Of a stretch of 36,937 bases of DNA, positions 34,682-36,937 are shown in pieces (position 1 is the first letter of the stretch; each line of letters opens with the position of its first letter). Location: positions 1-36,937 of the forward strand of contig JAKPVM010000274.1 of the NCBI GenBank assembly GCA_029572555.1. The letters are read 5' to 3'. The translations under genes were made by a program, and so were the position numbers. This DNA comes from Verrucomicrobiota bacterium. Its GTDB lineage: Bacteria > Verrucomicrobiota > Verrucomicrobiia > Limisphaerales > JAKPVM01. The notes beneath the pieces are model-generated. The model was not told the DNA's origin. It saw only the letters and a program-made list of their open reading frames with translations, and did no database searches.

Positions 34682-36297
34682 TTTTCAATCTTCTTAGAAT
34701 ATTTCCAGATATTCACGGGGACTTCATTCTTTTGAGGTTTTCCCGACGTGCTGCGTCCTTGATTAGCATAACGTTCAAGTAGTCCTGCTAATTTCTTAAC
34801 TATATCCGGATATTTTGCATATAAATTATTAGTCTCTCCAATATCATTTTCGAGGTCGTACAATTGTATTGGCGGCAGGTTATTTGATGAATCATTTGAA
34901 GATAATTTCACATTCTTTTTATTCGCAGGTCTTGGTTCACTCCAACCGCCAGAATCAGGGCATAAAATCAATTTCCATTTTCCCTGCCGAATTGCAAAAG
35001 AACCATTGATAGAATGGTGGACAGTCGCTTCTCTAATCGGCGTTTTAACCTTGTTAAACAGCGCTGGCATAACGCTAACGCTATCTTCTGCCGAATTTTC
35101 AGGCAGTTTTATTTTCAGCAAATCTGCGCAGGTTGCCATAAAATCTATAAGACAAACTGTTTCATCATATCTTTCGCCTGGATTAATCTTTCCCTGCCAC
35201 CTTACAAGTAATGGGATTCTGTGTCCACCTTCAAATATATCAGCCTTTGTGCCGCGATATTTGTAACTTGGGTTATGACCTTTTGATAAAAGTGTCTTGT
35301 AATCAGCGGAAGGTGAACACCCGTTATCGCTGGCAAAAAAAACAATCGTGTTCGTGGAAATACCAAGTTCATCAACGGTATTAAGAATTTGTCCAACAGA
35401 ATCGTCCGTTGCCATAACAAAATCGCAATAGGGATTAATCCCACTTTTACCCAACCATTTCTTGTCTGGCAGAATTGGCGTATGTGGCGATGCAAAAGCA
35501 AGATAAAGAAAAAATGGTTTGCCTTTGTCCGCGTAAGGCTTGCGCTCTTTTATGAATTCTATTGCCTTCTGCGTTAAAGTTGGAAGCACCTGTTCTGCGT
35601 TAAATCCTTTTGCGGCGGGACCTAATCTTGTCCTTTGATTTTCTTTCCCATACATCATTGGAAAGTTGAGTTTTGTGACGGGCAATTCAACAACCCTATC
35701 ATTTTCAATGAAAGTATATGGTACCATATCCAGAGACGCGCTAATTCCGAAATAATAATCAAAACCAACCGAGTTAGGACTGTTTTTAATCGGTTTTGAA
35801 TAATCTACATTCCACACTTGATTTGGATTTTCTATCCCGAGTTCATTAACTTTCTTGCCCTTTAGCAACACCCAATCCATACCTAAATGCCATTTCCCGA
35901 TGCAAGCGGTGTAATACCCGTTTTGATGTAACATTTTTGCAACTGTAAGCCTGTCTTTTTCTATTAACCTCGGGCTTAAACCTCCTAAAACGCCCGATTG
36001 AAGTTTAGAACGCCAGTTATATCGTCCAGTCATAATACTATAACGAGTTGGTGAACAGACCGCTGAACTGGAATGGGCATCGGTAAAAATTATGCCTTCA
36101 TTGGCAAGACGGTCAATATTTGGCGTTCGTATTTTTGACTCCGGATTATAACAACTTACATCGCCATAACCAAGGTCGTCAGCAAGAATAAATATAATGT
36201 TCATGTTCTCTGAACAAATTGCATCCTGACTAACAATTTGTAGAACAAGAACGGACAAAAATATCAATAAACATCGTATAACTTTCCGATGGTTCAT
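34678..36297 (-). CDS. Secreted arylsulfatase-type sulfatase
   Basis: A 539-residue S1 sulfatase, the second in the window. A signal peptide covers residues 1-29 (LLIFLSVLVLQIVSQ). The active site shows ILADDLGYGD (Asp40, Asp41), the maturation motif CSPTR (Cys81, to become formylglycine), GKWHLG, and ASDNGCSP with the second Asp/Asn pair. The motif is C-x-P-T-R rather than C-x-P-S-R as in the other sulfatase. It would cleave sulfate from an exported-polymer fragment, consistent with a sulfated polysaccharide diet. The substrate cannot be fixed from sequence. It lies upstream of cysS on the opposite side with a 55-nt gap and is probably separately transcribed. Confidence 0.88.
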   Translation of the reverse strand: MNHRKVIRCLLIFLSVLVLQIVSQDAICSENMNIIFILADDLGYGDVSCYNPESKIRTPNIDRLANEGIIFTDAHSSSAVCSPTRYSIMTGRYNWRSKLQSGVLGGLSPRLIEKDRLTVAKMLHQNGYYTACIGKWHLGMDWVLLKGKKVNELGIENPNQVWNVDYSKPIKNSPNSVGFDYYFGISASLDMVPYTFIENDRVVELPVTKLNFPMMYGKENQRTRLGPAAKGFNAEQVLPTLTQKAIEFIKERKPYADKGKPFFLYLAFASPHTPILPDKKWLGKSGINPYCDFVMATDDSVGQILNTVDELGISTNTIVFFASDNGCSPSADYKTLLSKGHNPSYKYRGTKADIFEGGHRIPLLVRWQGKINPGERYDETVCLIDFMATCADLLKIKLPENSAEDSVSVMPALFNKVKTPIREATVHHSINGSFAIRQGKWKLILCPDSGGWSEPRPANKKNVKLSSNDSSNNLPPIQLYDLENDIGETNNLYAKYPDIVKKLAGLLERYANQGRSTSGKPQKNEVPVNIWKYSKKIEN

Positions 36298-36352
36298 ATC
36301 CCAAAATTATATGAACGAAATCAAAAGTCGATAAATAATTAGGATGGTACGT

Positions 36353-36937
36353 TTATAATTTTTTAAGTCGTGCACCTTTTGGTGTGTCTTCAATCCACCA
36401 GCCTTTTGACCTTAATTCAATCCTTATAGCATCTGCCCGTGCATAATCTTTATTTTTTCTCGCGGCTTGACGTTCTTCTACAAGTTTATTTATTTCAGGC
36501 GGTATAACAGTCTCATAATGAATTGTGATTCCCAAAACGGAATTTATCTTATCCCACGAAGCTAATTCTACTGCAGCCTGTTCCTGAGTGAGTTTGTTTT
36601 CCTGAATTTGTTTGTTCAGATTTCGAATCCAATCAAAAACCACAGCCCACCCTGCGGGTATATTTAAATCATTATCGAGCGCATTCTCAAACTCATTTAC
36701 TACGGAAGACAATTTGTCGGATGAAGTATTGCCAGCAATTTCATTCAATTTTGCAATACAATCATCTATTCTGGCTATGGCTGAACGGGCACCGGTTAAT
36801 CCATCAAATGTAAAATTAAGTGGCTCGCGATAATTCGCAGATAACAAAAGATATCTTATCTCTCTGCCATTATAATGTTTTTTAAACAAATCTCTTAAAG
36901 TATAAAAATTACCGAGTGATTTACTCATTTTTTTGCC
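36353..36937 (-). CDS. cysS: Cysteinyl-tRNA synthetase, C-terminal part (cut by window edge)
   Basis: About 194 residues of CysS, which charges tRNA-Cys. The 5' end runs off the window. The last bases give GKKMSKSLGNFYTLRDL, that is the KMSKS loop of class I synthetases, so all downstream parts are present: the helical anticodon-binding region and the DALR-like tail (VEERQAARKNKDYARADAIRIELRSKGWWIEDTPKGARLKKL) read as one continuous helix-rich domain. The catalytic Rossmann part with HIGH and the zinc site lies outside. A start at the first Met inside the window is only an internal codon. Confidence 0.95.
   Translation of the reverse strand, partial: GKKMSKSLGNFYTLRDLFKKHYNGREIRYLLLSANYREPLNFTFDGLTGARSAIARIDDCIAKLNEIAGNTSSDKLSSVVNEFENALDNDLNIPAGWAVVFDWIRNLNKQIQENKLTQEQAAVELASWDKINSVLGITIHYETVIPPEINKLVEERQAARKNKDYARADAIRIELRSKGWWIEDTPKGARLKKL

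Overview
This is an AT-rich bacterial window. It most likely comes from the Planctomycetes-Verrucomicrobia-Chlamydiae superphylum, and Verrucomicrobiota is my best guess. The pointers are a secreted giant with lamin-tail, CotH, immunoglobulin-like and thrombospondin type-3 modules; an ECF sigma / membrane protein / DUF3106 cluster; sulfatases and DUF-type glycoside hydrolases with signal peptides; and a Tat-exported sugar-isomerase-like protein. Recognisable Shine-Dalgarno sequences are rare. The taxonomy is inference from gene content, because no rRNA is present.

Layout. 1-542: a gene-free region with an array of about eleven small hairpins and a 108-nt repeat present twice. 543-4368 (+): a xylose-isomerase-family enzyme, a phosphohexomutase, and an unusual protein joining a ribosome-hibernation (HPF/RaiA-like) domain to sigma-70-like helices. 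4513-6427 (-): a UbiD-family decarboxylase and a small SLBB lipoprotein. 6547-6634 (+): tRNA-Leu(UAA). 6711-8899 (-): a very AT-rich restriction-modification-like cluster that looks decayed, with a methyltransferase lacking its catalytic motif, a HARE-HTH nuclease and a frameshifted second nuclease. 9042-15828 (-): a glycoside-hydrolase-like protein, GalE, an Hsp15-like S4 protein, a small basic protein, Ogt and a sulfatase. 15937-18125 (+): ECF sigma factor, single-pass membrane protein (candidate anti-sigma) and DUF3106 protein. 18309-21320 (+): MFS transporter and a DUF5060/DUF4038 (GH140-like) lipoprotein. 21406-25393 (-): a GT4 glycosyltransferase and a large secreted protein with two lectin-like modules. 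25695-31895 (+): the 2066-residue CotH/LTD giant. 32021-34681 (+): a Tat-exported fucose-isomerase-like protein, a DUF6580 membrane protein and a YfcE-type phosphoesterase. 34678-36937 (-): a second sulfatase and the C-terminal part of CysS, cut by the window edge.

The dominant theme is use of complex, probably sulfated, polysaccharides. Exported sulfatases and glycoside hydrolases would release sugars, an MFS transporter would import products, and isomerases, a phosphohexomutase and GalE would interconvert sugars. The best candidates for something undescribed are the HPF-sigma fusion at 3316-4368 and the hairpin array at 11-360. In the array, stems at equivalent positions differ in sequence but keep their pairing, and one more degenerate copy lies just after the HPF-sigma gene.
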